64,000 nt of DNA from NCBI GenBank assembly GCA_013397795.1, contig VZTJ01005968.1, positions 1,042,684 to 1,106,683 of the forward strand, written 5' to 3'. Within the stretch, counting starts at the first letter, position 1. Every line of letters starts with the position of its first letter. Shown one piece after another: positions 12,501 to 22,465 of the stretch. Source of the DNA: Orthonyx spaldingii. Lineage: Eukaryota; Chordata; Aves; Passeriformes; Orthonychidae. The notes under the pieces were generated by a model. That model saw nothing but the letters and a program-made list of their open reading frames with translations, had not been told where the DNA came from and searched no databases. Position numbers and translations under genes: made by a program.

Positions 12501-15500
12501 CAATGTTTTCCTGTGGGTGACACGCATTTTGAGTTATGCCTAGTATTTGGAGCCATCTCTCCTTATGGCCATGACTACATTCTGTGATAGGCTGCTTAAA
12601 GAGGTGTATTTTTTTTTAGCTATATATTTGACAGATATTGGGAACAGACAGAAATCTAATTACTTCCAATGAAGATTGGAGGGCCTTATTTAATCTCTGA
12701 ACGTAAATTGATGTTGAAGTTCCCTGACCCCAAGGCAAGAACTCTCGCTGTGCTATTTTGAAAAGCCTCATCACTCATCGTGATCCAGCCCTGACGGGCA
12801 CTGGCATCGGGACCCAAGTGGCCCCAATGTCCTCATTTGTGCTGCTGCCACAACACACCCCCAGGCACCAAAGTTTCCCTTCTGTGCTGAAGGAAATAAA
12901 CACAGGCCTTTCTTTTCAGCCAAGGAAGAAGGGGATACTCGTGTTTCACAGTGCAAAACCCTCAGGAGGAATCAATGCCACTTGCAGCCAAATGCTTAAT
13001 TTTCCCTTGGCAGAAGCTTGCTCCATTGAGCTGATGTTTACCACCACGCTGCACAAAGGGATCAGCCCTGGAAGAGCAGCTGTAGGGGCTGTGGAGATGG
13101 AGATCCCTCCCAGAGTGGGGGCACAGGGGCTGTGATGTGCCTGGACACAGACAAACCCCCTGCTCCTCCCGGCTGGTCTCCTTCCTCCGCCACTGCAGCC
13201 GCCCCAGCGGCCACGCCCGAGCAGTCACCATCAGAGCAGGGCTGCCTGGCCCCAAGGAGCCTTCCCAAGCTCCACAAGCCTTTCCAGCAAACATACCAAA
13301 ACTTAATTAAATCAAGATAAAGAAATACACTTTATATTTCTCCATATTTCCAGGGATGGGTCTCCTCTGCCCAGGAACACCCCCCAAATCTTAGAATCAC
13401 AGAATGCCTTGGGTTGGGAGGGACCCTAAAGCTAATTCCATTCCACCCCTGCCATGTCAGGGACACCTTCCACTGTCCCAGGGTGCTCCAAGCCCCAGTG
13501 TCCAACCTGGCCTTGGGCACTGCCAGGGATCCAGGGGCAGCCGCAGCTGCTCTGGGCAATCTTAATCTCTCTGACAAGCCCAGAGATAGTATCAGGGGCT
13601 AAAATCGAGGTGTAGAGCAGAGCAGAGCTGATCTGAGAGCCTGAGGATGCAGCAGCTGCCCAGACCTCTGCGAGGGGCACACAGGGCGCACAGTCCCACC
13701 ACGGGGTGAGAGGTGGCCAAAGCTCCTGCACCCTGGCAAACAGCACTCGTGCAGCGGCAGCCGGGAAGGATGGGTTGGTGTCAGGTATCCTTCAGTGTGG
13801 TTGGGTTTAACTGCACCACTTGCTGTACACCAACAGGTAAGTATTTCATACTGCACTGCCCTTTATTGAGAGGAATTTTTAGCACTTACTTTAAAAAGAA
13901 TTTTTAGATCAAAAGTAATAATATGGCACAACAATCTTACTGCAACTCCTTGAGAGAACGACAGGAACAGAAGGAATCTCGGTGGATTTTGGACATAAAT
14001 AGAAAGTAAACGGGAGGTGAGGGTGGAAAGCAGAGACACAAAAGGCTTCTATTCAAAAAATATGGTTTCTTTCCATGCTTTTCTTTCTTTTAAAAAATCT
14101 CATGGACTTATAGTCCAGAGTGTTTTCCAAAGGGAGGTAGAATCGCTGATCACACAGATAAAATATAGTCTACCCCAAATGTGATGGGTCAGTAAGAATA
14201 AAAAAGTATTAAGAAAAAATAAAAGCCAATTTGCAATTATCAAAGTGATCCTGTGGCTACAGTTCTATTCCAGAGAACAAAATGGCCAGGTGGTATGAAC
14301 ATGGAAAGCACTAAATTTAGAATTCATCAACATTTTCACTCCCGATATTTTAGTTTTATGGAACTGTTGAAACAGACATGATTTTGCTATGCACATTAGA
14401 TAAATATCAATGTCCAGGCCTTTTCGGCAGGTGACTCTCACTGAGTTGCACCTGAGGGCTCCTCACCCCTCACCCTGGGCTTGGCAACAGCATCACAGAT
14501 GGAAAGAGATGGGGAAAAGGAACCCAAACCCACCAAAAATCACACCGTAATACCTGTGCTGCTCACAAACACGTTCTGTATTTCCCAGCCATTTTCTCAG
14601 ATGCCCTTTGCAGTGGCAGCCTGAGCAGCCTGACCTTTCCCTTGGCCCATCCTCCACTGCCCCGTTTCCCTGGTGCTGAGAGTGGTTGAGCACAGACATA
14701 CATCAACAGAGACAAAAACAGCAGGAGCCATGAGAATTACCCATTTCTGTCCCTTCCTCCCAAACCAATCCATCAGTCCTGGGCAGAGAAGGTGGTGTGG
14801 AGCACAGCAGCCCCGGGGCACAGCTCCTGAGGGGGTCTCTGGCTCTGGAGGGCAGGGGGCTCCAGGCCGGGGGGCAGGGCATGCCCGGCCCCGCTCCGAA
14901 CACGGCCCTGGCCCTGCACCACCAACCCACGCTCGGGGCTGTGGGGGCTCCATGCAAGGCACCTCCTCAGCTGGATGGGACACCCAGCCCTCCACACAAC
15001 CTCTCTGATCCCCCTCTGAACGTCCATCCCACAACAGTTTTTCCCACATCCTCTTCTTGCCCATCTCCATAGTCCACCAACATCGTTCATCTGGGAAACA
15101 AGGCAAATCACTGCCTTATCCTTACAAGACAGGAAAAGAGGCAGTTTCAGAGGAGAAAGGAAAAGGAAGGAAAGGCAGGAGAGCTGGGAGGGATAAAAGT
15201 CTCTGATGTACTCATCACTGGGAAGGACATTTCCTAGCAAGCCTGGCCCACACGCAGGCTCTGTCCCCTGGCAGTGTCGGCACCGTCGCTGACTCCAGGT
15301 GCCGAACGCCGGCTGTGGGTCCCTCCGACTGCGGCAAAATTATGTCAAAGCCCTCGCCACAACGCTCATTTCTATTGTTGGTTGTGCACCATTTGCATCA
15401 GTTTCTGCTTGTATTTTTCATGTTCTATCTTTAATTCATTGCTGAGACACAGGAAATCCCAACGGCCTTGTAGTGGCTTGTGGGCAGCTCCTGCCTTCAC

Positions 15501-18500
15501 CACAGAAAAACCAGAGCAGAACTGTATCCAGCCTTACAGAGCTGTGTCCATAGAATTCCCAGGAGAGTCAGATCAGTTTCTAAGCAGTGCACAGACACTT
15601 CAATAGGAATTCATGAACTCTAGACCCACAAGAAGAAATACAAGAAGAGGAGAAAGTCTCCTTGCACAGACACCCCTGACTGATGGTGCTGCCCAGAGTA
15701 GCAACAGGGTACACCCATAATGCTCTGGACAAACCCAGGCAGTATTTTCCTTAGTAAACTCTATTTGCTGTATCATGCTGATGTATTCATAATTTCATAG
15801 GAACTGAGGACATTGCTCCTTATCATTTATGACATTAAGTGGTTTGTAATTGGATTGTCCAGCCGTGAGCATTAACACAACATCCCAAACTCACAAGCTG
15901 CAGCTTCCAAGGACCTGTAGCTGACCTCAATGTCCAACACAGCTTCAATTTTATTGTTGCCAAAAGCTGCATCTGACGCTGGAACCTTACATCTCTCAGT
16001 TCCATTTACGAGCTGGTGGGGGTGTGTGCTATGATGGCTTGTCAGAACAAAAACAAGATCCAAATGCTGGTCACATTTCAGCCTCTGAGAAATTTATAAT
16101 TATCGTTAGTGAAAAAGGATGGATTTTTTACTTTAAAAGTGGGACTTTCTAACACTGGCCATGTGAGAGCTGCAGTCTGGTGTGGTGTGTGGCTGGCACA
16201 GAGGGCAGGAGGAGCCTCTGCCAGCGGCACACAGCAGAACGGGAGGGTCTCCCGAGGGCAGTGCTCACAGAACAATAATCAGATTTCCAATTATTAATCT
16301 GATCAATGCTAAAACATTCTGCTCTTTGTCCTTACAGATGGATGAATGTTTATGGAATTCAGTGATGCATTTAGGCTCTGTTTCATAGAATCACAGAACC
16401 TCTTCAGTTGGAAAAGACCTCCAAGATCAAGGTCTAATCTTTGACCAAACACCACCCTGCCAACAAGACCAGAGCACTTAGTGCCACATCCTGTCGTTCC
16501 TTGAAACCACCAGGCAGGGATAGGGACTCCACCACCTCCCTGCGTAGCCTATTCCAATGTTTCTTCAAAGCCAGGTCACCATGACCCAGCTCCATCCTCC
16601 CCTGCTCCCAGTGCAACTCCTCTTCCTCCTCCTCCTCCTGTAATGCCTGCAGCTCTCTGTCCCCTTACCCCACCGGGGGCTGGCCCCTCTGACAAGGGTC
16701 AGGGCTGGATTCAGGCACATCTGCCACTCAACAGGCAGCATATGTTGATCCATAAAAAGGTTTCCTTAATCAAAGTCCTCAAAATGAGATCGCTTTTGGC
16801 CTCAGGAGGGAAGGGGGAGTGGGGAGGGTGTGGGTGGATTTTGTTGTAAAATCTAATATTGAAAAAACTCTCATCTAAGAGCCAAGAAGAACCTGAGCAG
16901 CCAACTGCTGTCAAGCCTCGATGCACACACAGGAATTCAGGTGAGAACACATCCCTGCTGACACAAGCCACAGCGAGCTCTCCCTGCACTGGTGGCAGGA
17001 GCTGCCTGGTGGTCCAGCTCCGATGCCGCTGCTGCTCCAGACGGAGCGGAGCCGCTGCCGGATGCTGAGGATGCCGCCCGTCAGGCCAGCCACCACAGGG
17101 CATCGATCACCTCTGCCACAGGCTGAGCCAGCCCCCGTGGGGACATCAACCACCTCCTGCCCAGCTGCCCGGAGCCATGGCCACGCTCCAGCACCCGCTG
17201 CCGGCAGTGCCAACCCCCAGGGACACCTGCAGGACTGGCCCAGGGCCACCAGCGTGTGTTTGGGTGGAGGACGATGCTTCTGCCCTCTGCTCTCTTACAC
17301 CTCTTTCCTGTCCACAGGTCCCCGGCTGCTGGACTGAGGGTCCATCCCGCCTCCCATCCCACCCACGCTCCCACACCAGCGTGACTCACCCACAGGGAAT
17401 GGTGGGGGCTCAAATAAACCCCAGGCGGTTTTTAATGTAAATGTTAATAAGGCTCTGGGTGTATAATAATAACAACAGTGGGCCGCTTGTTTGATAAATC
17501 ACTGTCTTTTGAAGTCTGGTCTTTCAGAAACCCCAAACAGGTCCCAAGTGGGGAAGTGCAAGATAATCCCCAGCTCCTTCCAGCTGAGCTCTCTGCTCCC
17601 TCAGTCACTCCAGGCCATTCAGTGGCACTTCCCACTCTGTAATTCTCCTGCTGCTGCCCCCACAACCTGAGATGCAGACAGTGAGGCGGTGCTGGACCCC
17701 ATCACCACTGCATCTTTCATGATCTACCATTCTCTCCCGTGGCTTTTACCAATGACATGCTCACAGCTTAGCAACATCCACCAAAGATGAAATATCCCTT
17801 GGTACTAGCTGGGAGATTGTATCAGAGGGAGGATCCCTGTGTGTGCTCTGTGCTTTCTCACACACCTGCTCCTGGTCACTGTCCCCAGCCAAGGGAGCTG
17901 CTTGTGTGCTGGATGCAGTGGTGGAGCATGTTGTGGAATCAGAGAACCATGGAATCATGGAATATCCTGAGCTGGAAAGGATGCACAAGGAGTCCAGCCC
18001 CTGTCCCTGCACAGACACCCCAGCAATCCCCCCCTGTGCATCCCTGGAGCGGTGTCCAAATGCCACTGGAGCTCTGGCAGCCTCGGGGCCGGGACCATTC
18101 CCTGGGGAGCCTGGGCAGTGCCCAGCACCCTCTGGGGGAAGAACCTCTTCGGAATGTTCATGTCCTTCACACCACTCCTGCTGCAGGTGCCCATCTCCTG
18201 CCTGGAGAGCCTGTTGCACCCCGCAGGACTCCCTGGGCAGCCTCGGGGCCAAGCAGGATGGGGCCTGACCAGCACTGCATGGCCCAACACCAGTGGCTGT
18301 CCGGCACCCCGGACACACAGACACCTCTCCCCAGGACCCACAGACACCTCTCTCCTGCTGTGCCCTGCCGTGGCCAGGCTGCCCTGTGACACAGCCAAGG
18401 CACTCCTGTCTCCAGAGCCTGACAGTGACATGGCATGGGATCCAGTAACAGGAGCAGTGTCCAGCAGCGATGGGTGTCCCAAGTCCCTGCCTGTGGCTCT

Positions 18501-21500
18501 GGCAAACCCTCAGCCTGATGTGAGATCCAGGACAATAAAGGAAAAATCAAGGGCAAAAAAATATCTGTGGCAGCTAAATATCAAGGGATTAAGTTTCCAG
18601 CCTTTCTTTAGGGGGAAAAATCCAACATTTATAAAGCTGGAAAAAAAGAAAATGGATCAAGACAGCGTTGATGTCAAAGAGGGATTCAGTTGAGAATAGA
18701 CTTGAAGGGAATTTTATTTATGGTGCAGCTACTGGGTGGGCATCTGTGACCTTTAGAAAATGGATTAAAGCCTTTCTATACCCAGCTCCAGGCTGTGTGA
18801 ATTGTTAAAGCAACAAAATCATGAAGTTGAAGTACTTGTGCAAAGCAATGCACACACAGCCAGGCTTCCCTGGAAGGGTCAGTGCGGAGCCAGGCATAGG
18901 GAGCAGGAGCCCCAGCCCCTCCAGAGAAAATTGAGATCCGGGCCCTCACGGGCCTCCAGCACTGCCCCAGGTACACTGGTTCCCTCTGGAAGGTTCCAGT
19001 TCCTGCTGCTGCTCATTCCAGCCCCAACCCTGGTTTAATCCCCTATTTCCCCTATCCCCTCTGCACACAAGCATGCAAATCCATCCTAAAACTTCAGACA
19101 TGCTCTTATTTCTTCACGGCAGTGAAGTGTAAATAATGAATTCCCACAACCCCACCCAGCTGTTTATGCCTTGGAAAAGGCGGCTGGGCTGAGGCTGCAG
19201 AACCAAGAGGGAAGCCCAGGAGGGAGGAGGAGTACAGGAGCAAACACCCCCAGCTGCCTCATGGATCAAATGGATGGGGACTGAAGCCAGAAGAGGCCAA
19301 CTTTTAATAGGGAGAGGTCTGGATCCTACAATGCCACGGATGCCTTTGGAGATTTCTGGGTCTCATCCTGTCTCTTGTGAAGCACAATGAACCTCAGAGC
19401 ATATTTCCCATTAAAACAGGGAACAACCTGCACTCCATTCTAGAAACCCTCTCCTGGCTGCTGCTCCTTGGGAAATGGCATCAGAGCAGCAACAACCTGA
19501 GCAACTGCTGCTGCTGCTTGGAAAGGAGCCTGTGCTACAGGAGGAACACTGTGCTGCTATTAAACCACGGAAAATCAAGTAACATCACCTCTACTATGTG
19601 TGGAAAATATTACACGCTTGCTAATTGGAGTAAACATGGAATTGAACCTGACCTTCCTTTGATTAATTGTACCTTAAAGCTGATTAAACCCATCTCTAGA
19701 AAATAAAAATTGGCCATTTATTGCAGATACACCACAGCCACAGCTCAGGGGCTCTCAGGCTCTTCAAAAAGGATTTCTGAGTTCCCTTTTCCTTCCTTTC
19801 CTACAGTTCCCACACCAAGGACCTGACAGTTTATCCTGAGAGGTGCACAAAGTGACCGTGGAAGGAAACACTGTGCCCAAGGCCACCTCAGGCGCTGCCG
19901 CCGGGGTCCTGTCACCATGAGATCACACAGTGTCACAACCCCCACAGTTGCTCACACACACCAGGGGTCTACTCAGACATGGACACTGGCTCCTAAATAT
20001 CATCCTGAACTTGGGCAGAGAGTCATTAAATAAATCAAGCAACTAAATCACTCCTAAATTTCAAATAACACTTGCCAGGTAGGTAGCTTTATGTTTTCAG
20101 TAATTAAATGTGAGTTGTAAATGTCTCGGTAAACGCAAAAAGCTTTTCTCGGTGTCAGAGGAAGTTCAGCATATTGACATAATTATCCACAAAGATGACA
20201 GATGAATCATTTCAGAATTTTGTTGAAAGTGTATGTACAGTTCCGATGCCTGATAGACTGCTACGTGCTAGACTTAACCTTTCCGCAACGCAAAGCGCAG
20301 AGTGAGCGGCCACAGGGAGCAGCCACGGGGAGCAGCCACGGGGAGCAGCTCTCTTCAAAGCCACGAGGGTCCTGCCTGGCATAAGAATTGTTTTTTCTCT
20401 GTTTCATGTTCTGAGCAGAATTAACTTTCCAAGTGCTGCTGCTTAAAATAATAAAACCTCCTTCTCTGGAAAGTTTATATTTGAAGTATGAATCTTCTCC
20501 TATCAGCTCGAAACAAAAATGTGAGCTGCTCTTTTTCACTAAGGTTTTTAGTAAGTGTTTGCTCTGTGATTGTGAGCTGAAGACACAAGACCGAGCGTTC
20601 CTGTTCTCACCAGGGGTGTCTGGGGACACTTTCTTCTGCTGCTTGCCTTATCCTCACAGCACAAGGACTGAGCTGGTATTTAATCATTTACCATCATTGA
20701 ATAGAAGCCCAGAAACCTGACAGGTTTTGCCTCTCCTTGCTTGAGGGATGTGGCTGCAAAGAGGGGTGAGCATTTCCAACCACCCCCTCAGTGACTCGCA
20801 CGCTGCTGGCAATCCATTTTCATTAGCCCTGGAAGTCCCAGGCAGGCATACATCGAAGCCCGGCAGGAATTCACGTGGGTGGGTTGTGCCAGAGCAGGGT
20901 AATCGATCTCCTGGTGTTCATCAGGGAACTGAGGCTGTAAGGAAATGTCCTCGCTAGAAAGAAGCACTAATGGCAGCACTGTGACTGACAGTGTCCCCTC
21001 TCTGACTCTCGGAACAGCTGGACTCTCCCCATACAGACCACGGCTGATCTTGTGCTGCACTGACTCTGTTTAATACATCTAAAATATTCAAAAAGAGATT
21101 TTCAGTAACTGGTAAAAATTTGGGTTCTTCTGGCCAACCAGGTCTCAGATCTCCTGAGAAATTTCTGCTTTTGCGAAGTTTCCATCTTCCAGCCATCCAG
21201 GAATAGCAGGTCCAGCTGCTCCTGAGGCCATGGCCCAGTGACACTACCTCGTCAGGCTGTACCACACAGAGGGAGAAGGCAAAGGACAGTGTGGGTCATC
21301 TCCAGAGCCAGATTTGAATTTTCTCACCCTCATGGCATCAGCTTCTGATCAAAGAACAATGGGAGAAACCAGCCCAGATGACCCGACCGGAGGGAAACGC
21401 AAGCAGGTGCAGCTTACCCCAACCCCTTGGCTTGTCCTGTTTGTCTTACCAGTGTGTGGGGACACTTGTGTCACCCTCTGAGCTGGGCTGGGCCATTCCA

Positions 21501-22465
21501 CAGCTTTGATATCGCATGTTTCACACATTCCCAAGGCCACCTCCCTGCCCAAAGCGCCAGTCCTGGCACACAGCCCCACACCACACGAGAGTCACCTGAG
21601 CAGGTGACAACACCCAATTCAGCAGTTTCCAGGGATCATCACTGGGACTGTGGCTCCCACAGCTCTTGTCCAGCGGACACAGAGGGGCACAACTGCTGCT
21701 GGGTCCCAGCAAAACACAGGTGACAAGAGGACTGCAGACCTCCCAATGCAGCCTGGTGCCCGTGCGAGGACAGGCACGCCCTGAACGCCGTGCGGGCACT
21801 GCCAGCTCAGGGGTACATGCCCAGAGTCACCTGCACAGGGACAGAGCGAGAGCCAGGAGAAAGGGAATGGAAAAGGACTAACACTAGGAACAACCAGATT
21901 CCCAGAGATACACAGCTTTTTGATCATCACCTCCCACATCCTCCCACATGCTTGGCAAGAAAAAACAGTTAAAAATAAACAACAAAACCTCTTCAGCATA
22001 ACTGATTTCTGATTGGGAAAACAGCCCAGGACTTCACAGAACCCGCTTGACCAGCGTGCCAGCTCAGTCGATCACCAAGGACAACTTCTAGCACCTTCCT
22101 GACTCACTGCCCACCCCCACAACCCAGACATCCCCACAGAAAATTGAAAACATAAAGAATGTTTGCTGTGAAATGGTCACAATTGTGCTGGTAATTTAAA
22201 ATACATCTGTTGCACCAAGATGCCAAGAATTAAAGCAATGGCAAATGGCAACTAGGTATTTTCCTGAGCATTTTTCCTGTGTTGACTGAGCAGACAGAGT
22301 AAAAAAAATACAAAAATAGCAATTTTGGCCCTGTTACTGTTCCAATAACCCACATGTACATAACAGCAGACACCTGATAAACCATACAAGACTGAGTGCT
22401 CAAGCCTACCTTGCCAAAGCTTCCCTTCCCAATCGCCCGGAGAATCTGGAAGTGGTCAAAGTTCA
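458..22465 (-). CDS. STK32C: STK32C (YANK3) serine/threonine kinase, seven spliced exons, partial at both ends
   Basis: Join on the minus strand of 22465-22410, 4876-4725, 2771-2598, 2186-2149, 1467-1378, 769-666 and 574-458. All phases match and there is no internal stop; 243 full codons plus a split first valine are recovered. Visible kinase landmarks are the glycine loop GKGSFGKV, the lysine in YAMKYMNK, the alpha-C glutamate region VFRELEIL, HIIHRDVKPDN, TDFNIAT (DFN where most kinases have DFG, as in the STK32 family), GTKPYMAPE and VDWWSLG. From remembered family sequences, residues such as RDTEKMYAMK, KQQCIERDE, LQEIEHVFLV, HAHLTDFN and RPYDIHS favour STK32C over STK32A or STK32B. The product is expected to phosphorylate serine or threonine; substrates are poorly defined. 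The start exon (towards 61-62 kb, perhaps in the gap) and the exons for the C-lobe end and tail (left of position 1) are missing here. Confidence 0.95.
575..665 (-). other. STK32C: STK32C 91-nt intron
   Basis: Donor gtaggg at 665-660 and acceptor cccag ending at 575. Very short, close to the minimum for efficient vertebrate splicing. No repeats seen. Confidence 0.9.
666..769 (-). CDS. STK32C: STK32C exon: APE motif and F helix
   Basis: 104 nt. Acceptor ctgctcag before CTCCAGAG, donor gtaggg after TGG. CT completes alanine; then 34 codons PEIFHSFLSGGTGYSFEVDW and WSLGIMAYELLRGW. It supplies the APE motif that ends the activation segment and the F-helix aspartate in VDWWSLG. The loop HSFLSGGTGYSFEVD is longer than in STK32A and resembles STK32C. 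The next intron is only 91 nt. Confidence 0.96.
770..1377 (-). other. STK32C: STK32C intron with purine-rich tract
   Basis: 608 nt. Donor gtaaga at 1377, acceptor ctgctcag ending at 770. Contains a plus-strand G/A-rich low-complexity stretch at about 1030-1185 built from imperfect GGGATGG, GGAGGGCAGG and GGACAGGA blocks. No coding signal. Confidence 0.85.
1030..1185 (+). repeat. G/A-rich low-complexity tract
   Basis: Imperfect repeats such as gggatgggga, ggagggcagg and gatgggatgggacaggatag on the plus strand, a polypyrimidine tract on the transcribed strand. It explains the long chance reading frames of proline, serine and leucine here on the minus strand. Confidence 0.7.
1378..1467 (-). CDS. 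STK32C: STK32C exon: DFN motif and activation segment
   Basis: 90 nt. Acceptor tttaag before GTCATG (AAG rather than CAG or TAG before the exon), donor gtaaga. GT completes glycine, followed by HAHLTDFNIATIIRDGERAT and ALAGTKPYM, then G of a split alanine. It contains the magnesium-binding aspartate in DFN; asparagine replaces the usual glycine of DFG, a recognised STK32/YANK trait. The activation segment is short and runs to the P+1 region GTKPYM. No matching long open frame exists on this strand, so the exon was recovered by reverse-complement reading. Confidence 0.95.
1468..2148 (-). other. STK32C: STK32C intron with CR1 fragment
   Basis: 681 nt between the microexon and the DFN exon; donor gtagga, acceptor tttaag. 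Holds the CR1 fragment at 1793-1890. The rest shows nothing recognisable. Confidence 0.85.
1793..1890 (-). mobile_element. CR1 LINE 3' fragment
   Basis: Plus strand reads atcatagaaccacagaatg, then tttggaagggacttaaagat and a degraded match onward. This is the reverse complement of the CR1 3' end, so the element is on the minus strand, sense to STK32C. Confidence 0.8.
2149..2186 (-). CDS. STK32C: STK32C 38-nt microexon: catalytic loop HRDVKPDN
   Basis: Only 38 nt: A (completing AGA, arginine), 12 codons DVKPDNILLDEQ, and G of a split glycine. Acceptor ttcccag, donor gtagga. It carries the catalytic aspartate, the lysine and the magnesium-binding asparagine of the HRDxKPxN loop, so skipping it would remove catalysis and, at 38 nt, also shift the frame. 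It was too short to show as an open reading frame and was found by fitting splice sites and family sequence. Confidence 0.94.
2187..2597 (-). other. STK32C: STK32C intron upstream of the microexon
   Basis: 411 nt; donor gtaact at 2597, acceptor ttcccag. No repeat or coding feature recognised. The acceptor for the microexon has only a short pyrimidine tract (cttttcccag). Confidence 0.85.
2598..2771 (-). CDS. STK32C: STK32C exon: hinge, alpha-D/E helices, start of catalytic loop
   Basis: 174 nt. Acceptor cccgcag before GTATTCC, donor gtaact. The first G completes the tryptophan split with the previous exon; then come 57 codons starting [20 protein letters not shown] and ending DYLRSQHIIH, with AG of a split arginine. 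It covers the hinge and ATP adenine pocket (MVVDLLLGG), the family segment LRYHLQQNVQF, the helix CEMALALDYL and the first part of the catalytic loop. The arginine of HRD is formed across the next splice junction. Confidence 0.96.
2772..4724 (-). other. STK32C: STK32C intron with long CR1 copy
   Basis: 1953 nt; donor gtgagc at 4724, acceptor cccgcag. Contains the CR1 copy at 2889-3375. From 3376 to 4724 I see AT-moderate DNA without repeats, RNA genes or coding sequence that I can support. Confidence 0.85.
2889..3375 (-). mobile_element. CR1 LINE 3' region, about 490 bp
   Basis: Begins on the plus strand with cagaaccccagaaccattta (tail side) and runs through pieces typical of reverse-complement CR1: gaccatccagtccaaccatc, ctccagggatggggacttca, cttttctccaggttgagccc and ttccctggacacactccagc. 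It ends near ggtccttgcagtgatgggcc. 5'-truncated and minus strand, so it lies in the transcription direction of STK32C. No intact reverse transcriptase. Confidence 0.88.
4725..4876 (-). CDS. STK32C: STK32C exon: ATP-binding lysine and alpha-C helix
   Basis: 152 nt: 50 codons plus TG of a split tryptophan. Acceptor cccag before GTGTGC, donor gtgagc. It encodes VCIVQKRDTEKMYAMKYMNK and continues through QQCIERDEVRNVFREL to EIEHVFLVNLW. The lysine in YAMKYMNK is expected to anchor ATP phosphates, and the glutamate in FRELEIL is the alpha-C partner of the salt bridge. RDTEKM, KQQC and LQEIEHVF match my memory of STK32C rather than STK32A or STK32B (which have LQIMQGLEHPF). The upstream intron is 17.5 kb and the downstream one about 2 kb. 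Confidence 0.96.
5481..5640. promoter_or_regulatory. Candidate TAAT-rich non-coding element
   Basis: Within 160 bp there are at least six homeodomain-type cores (ctaatg, gtaattac, gctaattagc, ataattac, tttaattatc, gtaatg). Part is arranged as an imperfect direct repeat, ggtgactgtttttaaagagc at 5505 and ggtaactatttttaaatgaa at 5539, spaced 34 bp apart. AT-rich, non-repetitive and adjacent to a CpG-rich patch. This is composition evidence only; conservation was not tested. Confidence 0.4.
5640..5830. promoter_or_regulatory. Intragenic CpG-rich patch
   Basis: GC-rich and dense in CpG (for example ggccggggcgcggggcggct) while the surrounding intron is CpG-poor. It lies about 0.8-0.95 kb upstream, in transcription direction, of the exon at 4876-4725. 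It could be an alternative promoter or an unmethylated enhancer; no convincing first exon or initiator was found. Confidence 0.45.
5810..6020. promoter_or_regulatory. Candidate non-coding element, right of the CpG patch
   Basis: AT-richer DNA with repeated TAAT or ATTA cores (cgctaataaccgcg, gcgctaatgg, ccaattagag, ggaattagcg, acaattacgg) and a GATAA run (gcctgataaacc). It mirrors the block left of the CpG patch. Not a recognised transposon. Function is inferred from composition only. Confidence 0.35.
6188..6203. repeat. Short (TAA)n microsatellite
   Basis: About five tandem TAA units (taataataataataaa) in the STK32C intron. Confidence 0.75.
7491..7746. repeat. 51-bp minisatellite, five copies
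   Basis: Units start at 7491, 7542, 7592, 7643 and 7694 with cccgtgattccagccggg or near-identical starts. Periods are 51, 50, 51 and 51 bp; one unit lacks a single A. Each contains caggtcacacctcccggrcc. Because 51 is divisible by three, a minus-strand frame stays open across four units as a 17-residue repeat, but it has no splice or start support and I do not call it a gene. Confidence 0.92.
9854..9893. repeat. 20-bp tandem duplication
   Basis: Two adjacent copies of ctcctgggcagggagctctg at 9854 and 9874. Intronic. Confidence 0.85.
10362..10597 (-). mobile_element. CR1 LINE 3' region
   Basis: Plus strand shows gactcacagaagggtttggg, then the block tgccatggcagggacacctc, cactgtcccaggctgctcca and ttgggcactgccagggatcc, ending in ccttcccagtatcccatcca. 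Minus-strand CR1. Its body is nearly identical to the copies at 11.1, 13.4 and 29.9 kb, indicating one relatively young subfamily. Confidence 0.9.
11056..11237 (-). mobile_element. CR1 LINE 3' fragment
   Basis: Starts gattataaaatcccagactg, continues with gggttggaagggaccttaca and the shared block ending cttctctgggcaatctc. Minus strand, same subfamily as 10362-10597 and truncated after the conserved block. Confidence 0.9.
13392..13564 (-). mobile_element. CR1 LINE 3' fragment
   Basis: Starts tagaatcacagaatgccttg, then ttgggagggaccctaaagct and the shared CR1 block to gctctgggcaatctt. Minus strand. Truncated at almost the same internal point as the copy at 11056-11237. Confidence 0.9.
16384..16565 (-). 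mobile_element. CR1 LINE 3' fragment, different subfamily
   Basis: Plus strand begins tcatagaatcacagaacctc, then ggaaaagacctccaagatca, gaccaaacaccaccctgcca, cttagtgccacatcctgtcg and gggactccaccacctccctg. This type differs from the 10-13 kb copies and is likely an older or different CR1 lineage. Minus strand. Confidence 0.85.
16614..16640. repeat. (TCC)n microsatellite
   Basis: ctcctcttcctcctcctcct: a short pyrimidine triplet repeat next to the CR1 copy. Confidence 0.7.
17936..18255 (-). mobile_element. CR1-like LINE fragment, diverged
   Basis: Plus strand reads gaatcagagaaccatggaat, catggaatatcctgagctgg and aaggatgcacaaggagtcca, then a GC-rich body including gagcctgggcagtgcccagc and gggggaagaacctcttc. 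The layout is that of a minus-strand CR1 3' end; the internal sequence is less typical, so the far boundary is approximate. Confidence 0.7.
20310..20348. repeat. 13-bp tandem repeat, three copies
   Basis: ccacagggagcag at 20310, then ccacggggagcag at 20323 and 20336. Confidence 0.85.
22410..22465 (-). CDS. STK32C: STK32C exon: VNFDHF and glycine-rich loop
   Basis: 56 nt, first visible coding exon in transcription order. The acceptor is ttgtag before TGAAC at 22465 and the donor is gtaggc directly after AAG (intron begins at 22409). It opens with two bases of a split valine codon, so the preceding exon must end in a single G (phase 1). It encodes NFDHFQILRAIGKGSFGK: the beta-1 strand and the ATP phosphate-binding glycine loop (GxGxxG), completed by the first valine of the next exon. 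A start read at GTG here is not a true start; the split codon needs an upstream exon carrying the family's N-terminus. Confidence 0.95.

Larger units (their letters stand above)
4877..22409 (-). other. STK32C: STK32C 17.5-kb intron
   Basis: Donor gtaggc at 22409, acceptor cccag before 4876. Contains the CpG/TAAT-rich block at 5.5-6.0 kb, a 51-bp minisatellite at 7.5 kb, CR1 copies at 10.4, 11.1, 13.4, 16.4 and 17.9 kb, and short tandem repeats at 6.2, 9.9, 16.6 and 20.3 kb. The stretches 6.2-7.4, 7.8-9.8, 11.3-13.3, 13.6-16.3 and 18.3-22.4 kb show no gene, RNA or repeat I can support. Confidence 0.88.
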